A stretch of 64,000 nucleotides of DNA from Paracoccus aestuarii (GTDB lineage Bacteria; Pseudomonadota; Alphaproteobacteria; Rhodobacterales; Rhodobacteraceae): contig NZ_CP067169.1 of NCBI RefSeq assembly GCF_028553885.1, positions 2,715,001 through 2,779,000 of the forward strand, in the 5' to 3' direction. Numbering within the stretch: position 1 is the stretch's first letter; each line of letters starts with the position of its first letter. The notes beneath the pieces were generated by a model that was given only the letters and a program-made list of their open reading frames with translations, did not search any database and had not been told where the DNA came from. Shown one piece after another: positions 36,645 to 44,647 of this stretch. The position numbers and the translations under genes were made by a program.

Positions 36645-36908
36645 ATGGAAGGTTACGGCATCATCCTGTCGATCATTCTCGGCGCCATCGCCGGCTGGAT
36701 CGCCGAACAGATCATGAAGAGCAATCACGGCCTGCTGACGAACATCATCCTGGGCATCCTGGGCGCCGTCGTCGGCAACGCGCTGTTCCGCATGGTGCTG
36801 GGCGCCACCGCGGGCGGGCTGATCGGCCAGCTGATCGTGGCGACCATCGGTGCCTGCATCCTGATCTTCCTGTTCCGGGCGATCACGGGCCGTCGCAACC
36901 GCATGTAA
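36645..36908 (+). CDS. GlsB/YeaQ/YmgE-family membrane protein
   Basis: An 87-aa hydrophobic protein with three transmembrane helices (IILSIILGAIAGWIAEQIM, NIILGILGAVVGNALFRMV, and a last one near 65-80). The Gly-rich, Transgly_assoc-type pattern is that of small stress-induced membrane proteins. A gaaaggga ribosome-binding site precedes the start and a terminator follows. Function in the membrane is not established. Confidence 0.9.
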   Translation: MEGYGIILSIILGAIAGWIAEQIMKSNHGLLTNIILGILGAVVGNALFRMVLGATAGGLIGQLIVATIGACILIFLFRAITGRRNRM

Positions 36909-36931
36909 GGCGGACAGGCCACAGAATGCGA

Positions 36932-36959
36932 AAGGCCGGGGAGATGCCAGGCCTTTTTC
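36932..36959 (+). terminator. rho-independent terminator after the GlsB-like gene
   Basis: Stem aaaggcc / ggccttt with a 12-nt loop and a T5 run (36955-36959). It lies 23 bp past the stop and also faces the convergent trcR gene. Confidence 0.75.
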
Positions 36960-36980
36960 ATGGGCGCAGGGGCCGACCGC

Positions 36981-37736
36981 TCAGCGGCGGCCGTTCCCGT
37001 CATCCTCGTCGTCCTCGTCGTCATTGTCGGGCAGGTTGAAGAAGCTGTCCGCGTCCAGTTCCGGCTCGGGCTTGTCCTCGTCGCGCGACAGGCTGAAATT
37101 CTCCAGCCCGGCGATCGAGCTGGGCAGGCGCGGCTCGTCCGACATGGACAGCGAGGTTTCCGTGCTGACCAGCTTGCGCCGTTCGTCATCGGTCATCACG
37201 CCGCCCTCGGCCGCCTTCTTCTTGGCGGCCTTCTGCACGGCCGCGTCCAGTTCGGTCTGACGGCACAGGCCCAGGGCGACCGGGTCGATCGGCTGGATGT
37301 TCTGGATGTTCCAATGCGTGCGTTCACGGATCGAGGCGATGGTGGGCTTGGTCGTGCCGACCAGCTTGGCGATCTGCGCATCGGCCAGTTCCGGGTGGAA
37401 CTTGACCAGCCACAGGATCGCAGCGGGGCGGTCCTGGCGCTTGGACAGGGGCGTATAGCGCGGGCCGCGGCGCTTTTCCTCGCCCTCGGCGGCGGGGTTG
37501 TGCTTCAGGCGCATCCGGTAGGTGGGGGTGGCCTCGGCGCGCTTGATCTCCTCGGGGTCCAGCTGGTTCGAGGCGACGGGGTCATAGCCCTTCACGCCCG
37601 CGGCCACGTCGCCATCGGCGATGCCTTGGACCTCAAGCTCGTGCAGACCGCAGAAATCGCCGATCTGCTTGAAGCTGAGCGTCGTGTTGTCGACCAGCCA
37701 GACGGCGGTGGCCTTGGCCATCAGCGGCTTGCTCAT
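36981..37736 (-). CDS. cell-cycle transcriptional regulator TrcR-like (DUF1013)
   Basis: A 251-aa protein of the DUF1013 family, restricted largely to alphaproteobacteria. MAKATAVWLVDNTTLSFKQI then GDFCGLHELEVQGIADGDVA is the N-terminal helix-turn-helix-like domain, with AAILWLVKFHPELADAQIAK then LVGTTKPTIASIRERTHWN as a second. The C-terminal tail is highly acidic (runs of D and E, then GNGRR). The ATG at 37736 is preferred over the longer frame from 37880. It is divergent from the RNase T2 gene. The family name rests on experimental work in related bacteria; its regulon here is unknown. Confidence 0.85.
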   Translation of the reverse strand: MSKPLMAKATAVWLVDNTTLSFKQIGDFCGLHELEVQGIADGDVAAGVKGYDPVASNQLDPEEIKRAEATPTYRMRLKHNPAAEGEEKRRGPRYTPLSKRQDRPAAILWLVKFHPELADAQIAKLVGTTKPTIASIRERTHWNIQNIQPIDPVALGLCRQTELDAAVQKAAKKKAAEGGVMTDDERRKLVSTETSLSMSDEPRLPSSIAGLENFSLSRDEDKPEPELDADSFFNLPDNDDEDDEDDGNGRR

Positions 37737-37923
37737 GTCAGTCTCCTTCGCGTGTCTCTTGGTCCCGAACATGGGGGCGAGGGCCGGAAAAACGGCTTCG
37801 GCTTGCGCCATTCCTCGTTTTCGGGGGGAATTGACGCCGGATATAGCGTTTTCGCAGGCCGGGGAAAAGAGGATTCGCATCTTGCCTGCTGCGGTCCGGC
37901 GCCGCGCGCGCTAAGGTGCCGCC

Positions 37924-38559
37924 ATGCGCGCGATGATCCTGGCCTTGGTGGCCCTGCTGACCCCCCTGCCCCTGGCGGCCCGCGATTCGGCGGGACGGTT
38001 CGACTATTACGTGCTCGCGCTCAGCTGGCAGCCGACCTGGTGCAGCCTGACGGGCGACGACCGCGCCGCTCCCGAATGCGCGGCGGGGACGGGGACGGGC
38101 TTCACCGTGCACGGGCTGTGGCCCCAGCATGAACGCGGCTGGCCCCGCGACTGCGTGACGGGCGAACGTGACCCGTCGCGGCGCGACACGGCCACGATGA
38201 CCGACATCATGGGATCGTCCGGCCTGGCATGGCATCAATGGCGCAAGCATGGCCGCTGTTCGGGCCTGTCGGCGGGGGGTTACTTCGACTTGACCCGCCG
38301 GGCCGCGGCGGCGGTCGCCATCCCCCCGGTCCTGGCGGGGCTGGACCGCGCCGTCACCCTGCCCCCCGCCGTGATCGAGCAGGCCTTCCTGGAGGCGAAC
38401 CCCGCGATGGAGGCCGACGGCATCACCGTCCAGTGCCGCCAGGGCGTGCTGACCGAGCTGCGCATCTGCCTGACCCGCGATCTGGAGCCGCGCGCCTGCG
38501 CCCCCGACGTGCGGCGCGACTGCAGCCAGCCGCGCCTGCTGATGGAGGCCCCGCGCTAG
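37924..38559 (+). CDS. exported ribonuclease T2
   Basis: A secreted RNase that cleaves single-stranded RNA through 2',3'-cyclic intermediates. The 211-aa precursor has a signal peptide (MRAMILALVALLTPLPLAA). Both active-site blocks are intact: CAS I is FTVHGLWPQ and CAS II is WHQWRKHGRCS, with their catalytic histidines present. Several cysteines suggest disulfides in the periplasm. Its 3' end overlaps the convergent oxidoreductase by 4 bp. Likely function is nutrient scavenging from RNA. Confidence 0.93.
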   Translation: MRAMILALVALLTPLPLAARDSAGRFDYYVLALSWQPTWCSLTGDDRAAPECAAGTGTGFTVHGLWPQHERGWPRDCVTGERDPSRRDTATMTDIMGSSGLAWHQWRKHGRCSGLSAGGYFDLTRRAAAAVAIPPVLAGLDRAVTLPPAVIEQAFLEANPAMEADGITVQCRQGVLTELRICLTRDLEPRACAPDVRRDCSQPRLLMEAPR

Positions 38560-39542
38560 CCCGCGACCTTCAGGACGATCTTGCCGATATGGTCGCTGCT
38601 TTCCATGCGGCGATGGGCCTCCGCCGCATCGGCCAAGGGGAATTCGCTGTCGATGGTGACGGCGACCGACCCGGCCGCGATCATCGGCCACAGCTGCTTG
38701 CGCAGGCTGTCGGCGATCTCGGCCTTGGCGACGTCGGATTGCGGGCGCAGGGTCGATCCGGTGACGGTCAGCCGGTTCACCATGATCTGGGCAAAGTTCA
38801 GCTCGACCTTGGGGCCCTCCAGAAAGGCGATCATGACCAGCCGCCCGTCCTGGGCCAGCGAGCGGATGTTGCGGGGGATATAGCTGCCGCCGACCATGTC
38901 CAGGATCAGGTCGGCGCCGCCCGCCTCGGCCAGGACCTTGGTGAAATCCTGGGTCCTGTAATTGATCGCCGTCGCCCCGAGCGCGGTGATGGCCGCGCAT
39001 TTCTCGTCGCTGCCGGCGGTGGCGAAGACGCGCGCGCCCAAGGCCCGCGCGGTCTGGATCGCCATCATCCCGATGCCGGAGGTTCCGCCATGGACCAGGA
39101 ACCGTTCCCCCCCGGTCAGGCCGCCGCGCTGCACCACGTTCGACCAGACGGTGAAGGCCGTCTCCGGCAGGCAGGCGCCCTCGCGCAGGGACAGGCCCTT
39201 GGGGATGCGCAGCGCGTGATCGGCATGGCAGACCGCGTATTCCGCATAGCCCCCGCCCGGCAGCAGGGCGCAGACCTGTTCGCCCTTCTTCCAGCGGGTC
39301 ACGCCCGCGCCCAGGCCCACGATCTCGCCCGAGGCCTCCAGCCCCGGCAGGTCCGACGCGCCGGGCGGCGGCGCATAGCTGCCCGCGCGCTGCAGCACGT
39401 CGGGGCGGTTCACCCCCGCATAGGCGATGCGGATCAGGATCTGGTCATGGCAGGGCACCGGCACGGGCCGGGTGGTGGGGCGCAGCTGGTCGGCCGCGCC
39501 GGGGGATGCGATCTCGATCGCGGTCATCTGGTCGGGAAACAT
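38556..39542 (-). CDS. NAD(P)H:quinone oxidoreductase (MDR superfamily)
   Basis: A 328-aa zeta-crystallin-like reductase. N-terminal GroES-like domain: IRIAYAGVNRPDVLQRAGSY. Rossmann domain: RFLVHGGTSGIGMMAIQTAR and VFATAGSDEKCAAITALGA. It lacks the catalytic zinc-ligand pattern of alcohol dehydrogenases. The ATG at 39542 follows an aaggac ribosome-binding site; an internal ATG is at 39527. It lies 11 bp downstream of the Coq9-like gene, so the two are probably co-transcribed. Confidence 0.9.
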   Translation of the reverse strand: MFPDQMTAIEIASPGAADQLRPTTRPVPVPCHDQILIRIAYAGVNRPDVLQRAGSYAPPPGASDLPGLEASGEIVGLGAGVTRWKKGEQVCALLPGGGYAEYAVCHADHALRIPKGLSLREGACLPETAFTVWSNVVQRGGLTGGERFLVHGGTSGIGMMAIQTARALGARVFATAGSDEKCAAITALGATAINYRTQDFTKVLAEAGGADLILDMVGGSYIPRNIRSLAQDGRLVMIAFLEGPKVELNFAQIMVNRLTVTGSTLRPQSDVAKAEIADSLRKQLWPMIAAGSVAVTIDSEFPLADAAEAHRRMESSDHIGKIVLKVAG

Positions 39543-39553
39543 GGGGTCGTCCT

Positions 39554-40207
39554 TCAGCGGGTCTTGCCGGGCAATGCGCGGTCGCGGGGCGCGCGGATCC
39601 AGCCGAAGGCAGCCCCCGCCAGGCGCGAGGCCCCGGGCAGGCGGCGCAGCCGGGCCTTGACCGTCTCGATCGACATCACCCCGTCGATGCGGCGGTCGAT
39701 GAAGGCGCGGGTCTCGGCCTGGTCGGGCGAATCATCGCCCAGCCAGAACAGCACCGTGGCCGAGATCACCGCCGCCAGCGTGGCCCGCTTGGAATACCAG
39801 TTCACGTCGCGCGACCGGTCGCCGAGGCCGGTCCAGATCACATCCGCCGTCTCCCAGATCAGGCGGGCGGCGAGGGCGGAATTCTGCGGCAGGGCCAGGG
39901 TCGCGGCGCCCGCGCGGACCAGTTCGGGGTCCGACAGCTCCAGCCGCATCCAGATGGCCTGGGCCACACGGTCGCGGAACCGGCCCTCGGGCGGGGTCCG
40001 GGCCAAGGCTTGGCGCAGCGCGTCATCGGCGCGGCGGTGATAGGCGGCGGCCAGCCCGGCCCCGCCTTGGGGGAAATGCACCCGGATCAGCGCCGGGTCG
40101 ATCCCGATGTCGCGCGCGCCCGCCGCCAGGGCCATGTCGTTCATCCCCTCGAAGGGGACATGGATCAGGGCGGCATCCAGCAATGCGTCTCGGTCGGTCT
40201 GGGTCAT
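39554..40207 (-). CDS. COQ9-family protein
   Basis: A 217-aa relative of COQ9, the lipid-binding factor that supports the COQ7 hydroxylation step of ubiquinone synthesis. The N-terminal half resembles a TetR-type helix-turn-helix, as known for COQ9. The diagnostic C-terminal block reads VNWYSKRATLAAVISATVLF then WLGDDSPDQAETRAFIDRRI. The ATG at 40207 (MTQTDRDALL) is chosen. It is divergent from rpsU. Confidence 0.88.
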   Translation of the reverse strand: MTQTDRDALLDAALIHVPFEGMNDMALAAGARDIGIDPALIRVHFPQGGAGLAAAYHRRADDALRQALARTPPEGRFRDRVAQAIWMRLELSDPELVRAGAATLALPQNSALAARLIWETADVIWTGLGDRSRDVNWYSKRATLAAVISATVLFWLGDDSPDQAETRAFIDRRIDGVMSIETVKARLRRLPGASRLAGAAFGWIRAPRDRALPGKTR

Positions 40208-40299
40208 GCATACCTCGTCTGGACAATCGCGCCCGGCTTTGCTAGGGGGACGCTTCCTGCAATTGATCAACTCTAACCTAGGAAGGTGGTGACAACCAC

Positions 40300-40506
40300 A
40301 TGCAGGTCAATGTTCGCGACAACAACGTCGAACAGGCGCTCCGTGCTCTGAAGAAGAAACTTCAGCGCGAAGGTGTCTTCCGCGAAATGAAGCTCAAGCA
40401 GCATTTCGAGAAGCCGTCGGTCAAGAAAGCCCGTGAAAAGGCCGAGGCCGTCCGCCGCGCCCGCAAGCTGGCCCGTAAAAAGGCACAGCGCGAAGGCGCG
40501 CTGTAA
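40300..40506 (+). CDS. rpsU: 30S ribosomal protein S21
   Basis: A 68-aa, very basic small-subunit protein involved in mRNA start-site recognition. [20 protein letters not shown] and [15 protein letters not shown] are diagnostic. The ATG follows an aggaaggtggtga-type strong ribosome-binding site. A 15-bp terminator follows the stop. It is the last chromosomal gene before the genomic island. Confidence 0.97.
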   Translation: MQVNVRDNNVEQALRALKKKLQREGVFREMKLKQHFEKPSVKKAREKAEAVRRARKLARKKAQREGAL

Positions 40507-40528
40507 GACGCCGCGATCAGCGCGTTTC

Positions 40529-40561
40529 AAAGCCCCCGCGACCCTCGGTCGCGGGGGCTTT
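40529..40561 (+). terminator. rpsU rho-independent terminator
   Basis: A perfect 15-bp stem (aaagcccccgcgacc / ggtcgcgggggcttt) with a 3-nt loop, 22 bp after the rpsU stop. Confidence 0.92.
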
Positions 40562-40607
40562 ACGTTGGGGAATGCCGCGATGCGGGCGAATCGCGCGCCC
40601 GGATACG

Positions 40608-40631
40608 AAAAAACCGCCCACGAGGGGGCGG
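40608..40631 (-). terminator. stranded tRNA-Thr terminator
   Basis: Read on the minus strand, the stem ccgccc / gggcgg is followed by six T residues. No minus-strand gene now ends here. Before island insertion it would have stood about 20 bp past the 3' end of tRNA-Thr, so it is probably that gene's original terminator. Confidence 0.65.
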
Positions 40632-40658
40632 CGTTCGGTGCCGATCCGCGGGGATCGG

Positions 40659-40674
40659 TGGTGCCGGTGAAGGG
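40659..40674. other. attL
   Basis: The sequence tggtgccggtgaaggg, identical to the 3' end of tRNA-Thr at 59350-59365 and in the same orientation. Similarity fades immediately beyond it on the island side. Confidence 0.82.
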
Positions 40675-40800
40675 CATTGAATACCACTATATTTGGGGAT
40701 CATCGCCCATCAGCATTTATCTAACCCCTAGCGCAGCAAGACTTTTCGGTTGTATATCAATGTCACTCAGTCTCAGTGAAAACCATCCATGCTATATCTA

Positions 40801-40825
40801 GAGGGGGGACTGAAAGGGGGGCTGG
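40801..40825. repeat. tandem G-rich repeats near attL (possible integrase arm sites)
   Basis: Two adjacent copies of a unit like aggggggactga. A related pair stands near the other end at 59271-59296. Position beside attL and the integrase fits arm-type binding sites, but this is inferred. Confidence 0.45.
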
Positions 40826-40848
40826 ATTTCCAACAAGGAAGGTGGACC

Positions 40849-42039
40849 ATGCGGGCGACCAACAGACTAAGCGCTAAAGGCGCCGCGGCGCTTGGTCCCG
40901 GGAAGTATCCAGACGGCGCGGGGCTATGGCTGGTAAAGCAAGAGTCCGTACGCGGCAAATGGGTGCTGCGCGTTACGATTCACGGCAGGCGGCGCGAAAT
41001 GGGGTTGGGACCGTTCCCGGCTGTTTCGCTGTCCGAGGCTCGCCGAAAGGCCGATGAGGCCCGCGCTACGGTGCGCAACGGGCTGGACCCAATCAGGGAG
41101 CGCGACCGCGCGCGGCGCGAAGCCGCCCGCAACCTGCACCTGCTGAAAGACATTGCCACAGATTGCTTCGAGAGCCGAAAGGCGGAGTTAAAAGGCGACG
41201 GCAAGGCTGGGCGTTGGTTCAGCCCTCTCGAAATTCATGTGCTGTCAAAGCTGGGCGGGATGCCGGTGGCAGATATTGAGCAGACCGATATTCGCGATTG
41301 CCTCGCTCCGATCTGGCACAACAAAGCTGTGACCGCGAGCAAGGCGCTCAACCGCCTGGCCCTGTGCATGAAACATGCCGCCGCGCTGGGCTTGACCGTG
41401 GACTTGCAGGCTTGTGACAAGGCCCGCGCCCTACTGGGCAAGCCTCGTCACAAGGCGCAGAATATCCCCGCCCTGCCGTGGAAGGATGTTCCGGGCTTCT
41501 ATGCCAGCCTGACTGATGGGACGGTGACGCATCTTGCTCTGCGGCTGCTGATTCTCACGGGCGTTCGTTCAGCCCCGCTGCGCTTCCTGCATTTGGGCCA
41601 GATCAACGGCGATATGTGGACGGTGCCCGCCGAAGCCATGAAGGGGCGCAGGGACGCGACCCAAGCATTCCGGGTGCCGCTGGTGCCCGAGGCACTGCAG
41701 GTCATTGAGGCAGCGAAAGCCCACGCCCGCGACGGCTTCTTGTTCCCCAGCGTACGGAAGGGCGTGATTTCCGACGCGACGATGGCACGAATGATGGAAA
41801 GACGCGGCATGGAGGCGCGGCCACATGGCTTTCGTTCCAGCCTGCGCGACTGGCTGGCGGAGGCTACCGACGCCCCCCATGAAGTCGCCGAAACCATGTT
41901 GGGCCATGTCACGGGCGGTGCGGTCGTGAAGGCCTATCGCCGTACGGATTTTCTGGAGCAGCGTCGGGTGCTGCTAGAGCGCTGGGCAGGGTATGTGACC
42001 GGGCAATCGGGGCTGGTGGTGAAGATGGTCAGGGGATGA
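40849..42039 (+). CDS. tyrosine-type integrase of the genomic island
   Basis: Integrates and excises the island at tRNA-Thr. The 396-aa protein has an N-terminal arm-binding DUF4102-type domain (to about residue 85, with YPDGAGLWLVKQ and RREMGLGPFPAVSLSEARRK), a core-binding domain (about 100-195) and the catalytic domain. Active-site residues are R240 (TGVRSAPLRFL), H326 and R329 (HGFRSSLRDW), H353 (MLGHVTG) and Y363 (KAYRRTDF). The ATG at 40849 follows an aaggaagg ribosome-binding site. Its stop overlaps the next start. Confidence 0.93.
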   Translation: MRATNRLSAKGAAALGPGKYPDGAGLWLVKQESVRGKWVLRVTIHGRRREMGLGPFPAVSLSEARRKADEARATVRNGLDPIRERDRARREAARNLHLLKDIATDCFESRKAELKGDGKAGRWFSPLEIHVLSKLGGMPVADIEQTDIRDCLAPIWHNKAVTASKALNRLALCMKHAAALGLTVDLQACDKARALLGKPRHKAQNIPALPWKDVPGFYASLTDGTVTHLALRLLILTGVRSAPLRFLHLGQINGDMWTVPAEAMKGRRDATQAFRVPLVPEALQVIEAAKAHARDGFLFPSVRKGVISDATMARMMERRGMEARPHGFRSSLRDWLAEATDAPHEVAETMLGHVTGGAVVKAYRRTDFLEQRRVLLERWAGYVTGQSGLVVKMVRG

Positions 42040-42911
42040 TGAGCGACTGGCAACAACTGATCGACAACAAGGACTGGAGTGGCCTTGATAGCTTCTGGCG
42101 TCACGACGCCTCCCAAGAAATTTGCGCCGAAATCCTTGCAGCCCTACAAAAGCTGGTCCCTGTCGTTGAAAGAGCCAATGGGACAGAGCGCGAATACGAA
42201 CATGCCCTGCCGCATGAGGTTCCTGCACATATTGCGGGCGCAGCAGAGATATTGCGCTTGGGTGAGCTCGAAGCAACCGCGCTAGGCGATGCATATAATT
42301 CCACATATCTGACACAATGGGCGGAATTACTGCCACAGCTTCAAAATGCCTGCGTGGAACTCGCCGCACTTCCCGAAGTGACCGAAGGCGCTGCCCATAT
42401 GTCGCGCGCCCACCACGCCACAGAAGCAAGTAAATTGCTCGCCTTCATTCCCGCCATCCTTGAAACAGTGCGCTATCCGGGGGACGCGGAGGACGAGGAA
42501 CCGGATGAACCCGGCTCTCCGCTTCAAGAACATGTCGCCGCGGTTGCAATCTACACTTTCGCAGCCGGACGGCACTTTCAAGCGGCTCTTGGCAAGGAGC
42601 ATCAGCCTGCAGCATTGCGGCATTACAAGACTGTAGACCAGAACCGGAAGGTAGGCAGGCTTGGCGGGCAAGCTGCCAAGAAGCAAGAGCGTTATGAGGT
42701 GTTAGACAGCCTAGCCCGCGCAAACTTGAAGAGCTTCCTTCTCGCCACGGACGTACAAGCCTTCCGAAAAGCCAAGGAGCTTGCCGCGAAGCACGATAAG
42801 GGAGCCGCAGAGCCGCTTTTCATGCAAGGTGGCAAGTCCCTTAGTCGCGCGTGGTATGATGACTGGCTCGAACACTTCAGGAAAGATGCGAGCCAAGCCT
42901 TTGATAAATAA
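42036..42911 (+). CDS. island protein of unknown function
   Basis: A 291-aa soluble, acidic, mostly helical protein that starts in an ATGATGA overlap with the integrase stop. No signal peptide, membrane helix or catalytic motif is visible. The last 90 residues contain RLGGQAAKKQERYEVLDSLA and a Trp/Tyr-rich end (SRAWYDDWLEHFRK), possibly a helical nucleic-acid-binding region. GC is well below the chromosomal average. Coupling to the integrase suggests a role in the mobility of the element, but this is only positional. Confidence 0.7.
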   Translation: MMSDWQQLIDNKDWSGLDSFWRHDASQEICAEILAALQKLVPVVERANGTEREYEHALPHEVPAHIAGAAEILRLGELEATALGDAYNSTYLTQWAELLPQLQNACVELAALPEVTEGAAHMSRAHHATEASKLLAFIPAILETVRYPGDAEDEEPDEPGSPLQEHVAAVAIYTFAAGRHFQAALGKEHQPAALRHYKTVDQNRKVGRLGGQAAKKQERYEVLDSLARANLKSFLLATDVQAFRKAKELAAKHDKGAAEPLFMQGGKSLSRAWYDDWLEHFRKDASQAFDK

Positions 42912-42933
42912 ACGTGTTCGAAAATAGAACCAT

Positions 42934-42962
42934 CGGTTCTTTAGGTTTTCTTGAAAGAACCG
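42934..42962. promoter_or_regulatory. 9-bp inverted repeat upstream of the AlpA-like gene
   Basis: Arms cggttcttt / aaagaaccg separated by 11 nt, in the AT-richer gap between the unknown protein and the regulator gene. It could be an operator for the AlpA-like protein or a terminator for the gene before it. Confidence 0.4.
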
Positions 42963-43026
42963 GCGGTTAGTTTCGGGCACATCGTTCATCTGTTCAGCCA
43001 GACGCAACCCGCATCTAGGCTGACCA

Positions 43027-43224
43027 ATGACCATCACCGACCCCCTTCTGAAAGACCGCGAAGCCGCACCGCTTCTCGGCATCAGCGTGCCGACCTTTTG
43101 GCGCCGCGTAGCTGACGGCACTATTCCCAAGCCGATCAAGCTGGGCGCGCTGTCGCGCTGGCCGCAGTCGGAAATTCTGGAAGTTATTGAGCGAGCGAAA
43201 GCCGCCCGACACGGCGCCGCATAA
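43027..43224 (+). CDS. AlpA-like helix-turn-helix regulator / excisionase
   Basis: A 65-aa MerR-like helix-turn-helix protein: DREAAPLLGISVPTFWRRVA then GTIPKPIKLGALSRWPQSEI is the standard AlpA/phage-regulator pattern. Such proteins activate excision or control early genes of integrative elements. It opens the probable early-gene run of the island. Confidence 0.87.
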   Translation: MTITDPLLKDREAAPLLGISVPTFWRRVADGTIPKPIKLGALSRWPQSEILEVIERAKAARHGAA

Positions 43225-43229
43225 GCAAA

Positions 43230-43252
43230 ACCCCGCCGGGCAAGGGCGGGGT
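43230..43252. terminator. hairpin after the AlpA-like gene
   Basis: Stem accccgcc / ggcggggt, preceded by AAAA but not followed by T residues. It may partly terminate transcription or serve as a minus-strand terminator. Confidence 0.45.
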
Positions 43253-43324
43253 CGCTATCCGTATTTGCGGGATAGCCGCACCTTACTCTTTCACGCCCGG
43301 CCCTTCAAGGAATGAGGCCAAGAC

Positions 43325-43669
43325 ATGGCAGTCACCAATAAATGCCCGGCACGAGTCTTCACCATCAAGAACGGCAATGCCGATCCGCTGCATATTATTG
43401 CCAAGGGACGGGACCGCTGGGCACATGAAGCACTCATGGCGGCAGGTTCCAAGGGCTGCAACCCTATCTCCAATCCCGCCCCGCGCTGGGCCGCCTATGT
43501 CCACAACCTGCGCGCCTTCGGCGTAATGATCGACACCACCACCGAAAGGCACGGCGGCTCCTTCGCAGGGCACCACGCCCGCTATGTGCTGCGCTGCATT
43601 GCTATGGCGGGGCAGGATGGATTCGAACCCTGCTGCGGAACGAGTGTGATGAAAGGCGGTGCCGCTTGA
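43325..43669 (+). CDS. winged-helix domain protein
   Basis: A 114-aa protein. The core GRDRWAHEALMAAGSKGCNP, then PAPRWAAYVHNLRAFGVMID, then TTERHGGSFAGHHARYVLRC, resembles the winged-helix proteins encoded next to primases in alphaproteobacterial prophages and integrative elements. DNA binding is likely. Its stop overlaps the start of a possible 32-aa peptide (TGATG). Confidence 0.72.
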   Translation: MAVTNKCPARVFTIKNGNADPLHIIAKGRDRWAHEALMAAGSKGCNPISNPAPRWAAYVHNLRAFGVMIDTTTERHGGSFAGHHARYVLRCIAMAGQDGFEPCCGTSVMKGGAA

Positions 43670-43767
43670 TGGTCTTACGTATTGCCGTCTTGTGCCACCG
43701 CTACGGCATCGATGCTGACCGCGCCGCCATGCTGGCCGCCTTCATCTGGGGATGCGTCTGTGAGTAA
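43669..43767 (+). CDS. possible 32-aa peptide
   Basis: An open frame starting MVLRIAVLCHRYGIDADRAA and ending FIWGCVCE. Its ATG overlaps the stop of the winged-helix gene and its end overlaps the GTG of the primase-like gene, so it fills the gap between them exactly. Overlaps at both sides suggest it is translated. No family recognised. Confidence 0.45.
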   Translation: MVLRIAVLCHRYGIDADRAAMLAAFIWGCVCE

Positions 43768-44647
43768 CGCGCACGCTCTGACACTCGCTCTTCGTGGCAA
43801 GTGGTATCGCCGTTACGGGCTTGCGTGTTGCCCCGCACATGGCGACAGGCGGCCTAGCCTGACCTTGGCTGACGCCCCGGATGGCAAGCTGCTTTTGTCC
43901 TGCAAAACCGGATGCAGCTTCCTAGAGGTGCTGAACGCCTTACGTGAGCGCGGTTTGACGGACCGGCTAGACCGGTTTCAGCCGCCCATCGCGTCCGAGA
44001 TTGCTCGCCGTCGAGCTGAGGATGAGGCCGAAGCCGTAAGGCGGGAACGGCAGGCGCTGGTATGCTGGAAAGACTCACTGCCGATTCACTGTACCATCGC
44101 CGAGACATACCTGCGGGGACGGGGTATCACCTGCTCCCTCCCAGAAACCCTGCGGTTCCATCCCGATTGTTGGCACGGCGCTTCTGCCAAACGGATCCCG
44201 GCAATAGTAGCGCGCGTGGACGGGCTGCCGCGGCTGGCCGTGCACCGGACCTACCTGCATTTGGACGGCAGCGGGAAGGCGGATGTGGAACCGAACAAAG
44301 CAATGCTGGGCGCGACGCTCGGGGGCGCTGTGCAAGTCGCTGAGGCTAAGGGACCGCTAGTGGTGGCAGAGGGTGTCGAGACAGCGTTGAGCCTGTACAG
44401 CGGTCTGTTGCGCACCCCTGCAACCATCTGGGCTGCGCTGTCTGCCGCAGGCATGGCCGGGCTGCATTTGCCCCCTCTCATCCCGCACCAGCTGATCATC
44501 GCGCCGGACGGCGACAAAGCAGGCCGTGAAGCCGCGTATCAACTAGCCAAACGCGCATCTGCGCTAGGCTGGACTGTGAGCCTGCTGCCCGCCCCGGACG
44601 GCCAGGACTGGAACGACATTCTCATGCGGGAAAGGGCCATCGTATGA
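43760..44647 (+). CDS. Toprim-domain primase-like protein
   Basis: A 295-aa protein starting at a GTG. N-terminal zinc-finger-like primase region: CCPAHGDRRPSLTLAD with LLSCKTGCSFLEVLNAL. Middle linker rich in Arg and Glu. C-terminal Toprim domain: GPLVVAEGVETALSLYSGL (catalytic Glu) and LIIAPDGDKAGREAAYQLAK (D-x-D), ending DWNDILM. This is the usual architecture of primases in phage satellites and integrative elements, and it is overlapped by the DUF3987 gene. It probably primes replication of the excised island. Confidence 0.88.
   Translation: MSNAHALTLALRGKWYRRYGLACCPAHGDRRPSLTLADAPDGKLLLSCKTGCSFLEVLNALRERGLTDRLDRFQPPIASEIARRRAEDEAEAVRRERQALVCWKDSLPIHCTIAETYLRGRGITCSLPETLRFHPDCWHGASAKRIPAIVARVDGLPRLAVHRTYLHLDGSGKADVEPNKAMLGATLGGAVQVAEAKGPLVVAEGVETALSLYSGLLRTPATIWAALSAAGMAGLHLPPLIPHQLIIAPDGDKAGREAAYQLAKRASALGWTVSLLPAPDGQDWNDILMRERAIV

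Larger units (their letters stand above)
40507..40848. other. junction between chromosome and genomic island
   Basis: The 342 bp hold no gene. They contain, in order, the rpsU terminator, a minus-strand terminator that originally served tRNA-Thr, the attL repeat, about 125 bp of AT-rich island sequence and two tandem G-rich repeats before the integrase. Confidence 0.8.
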
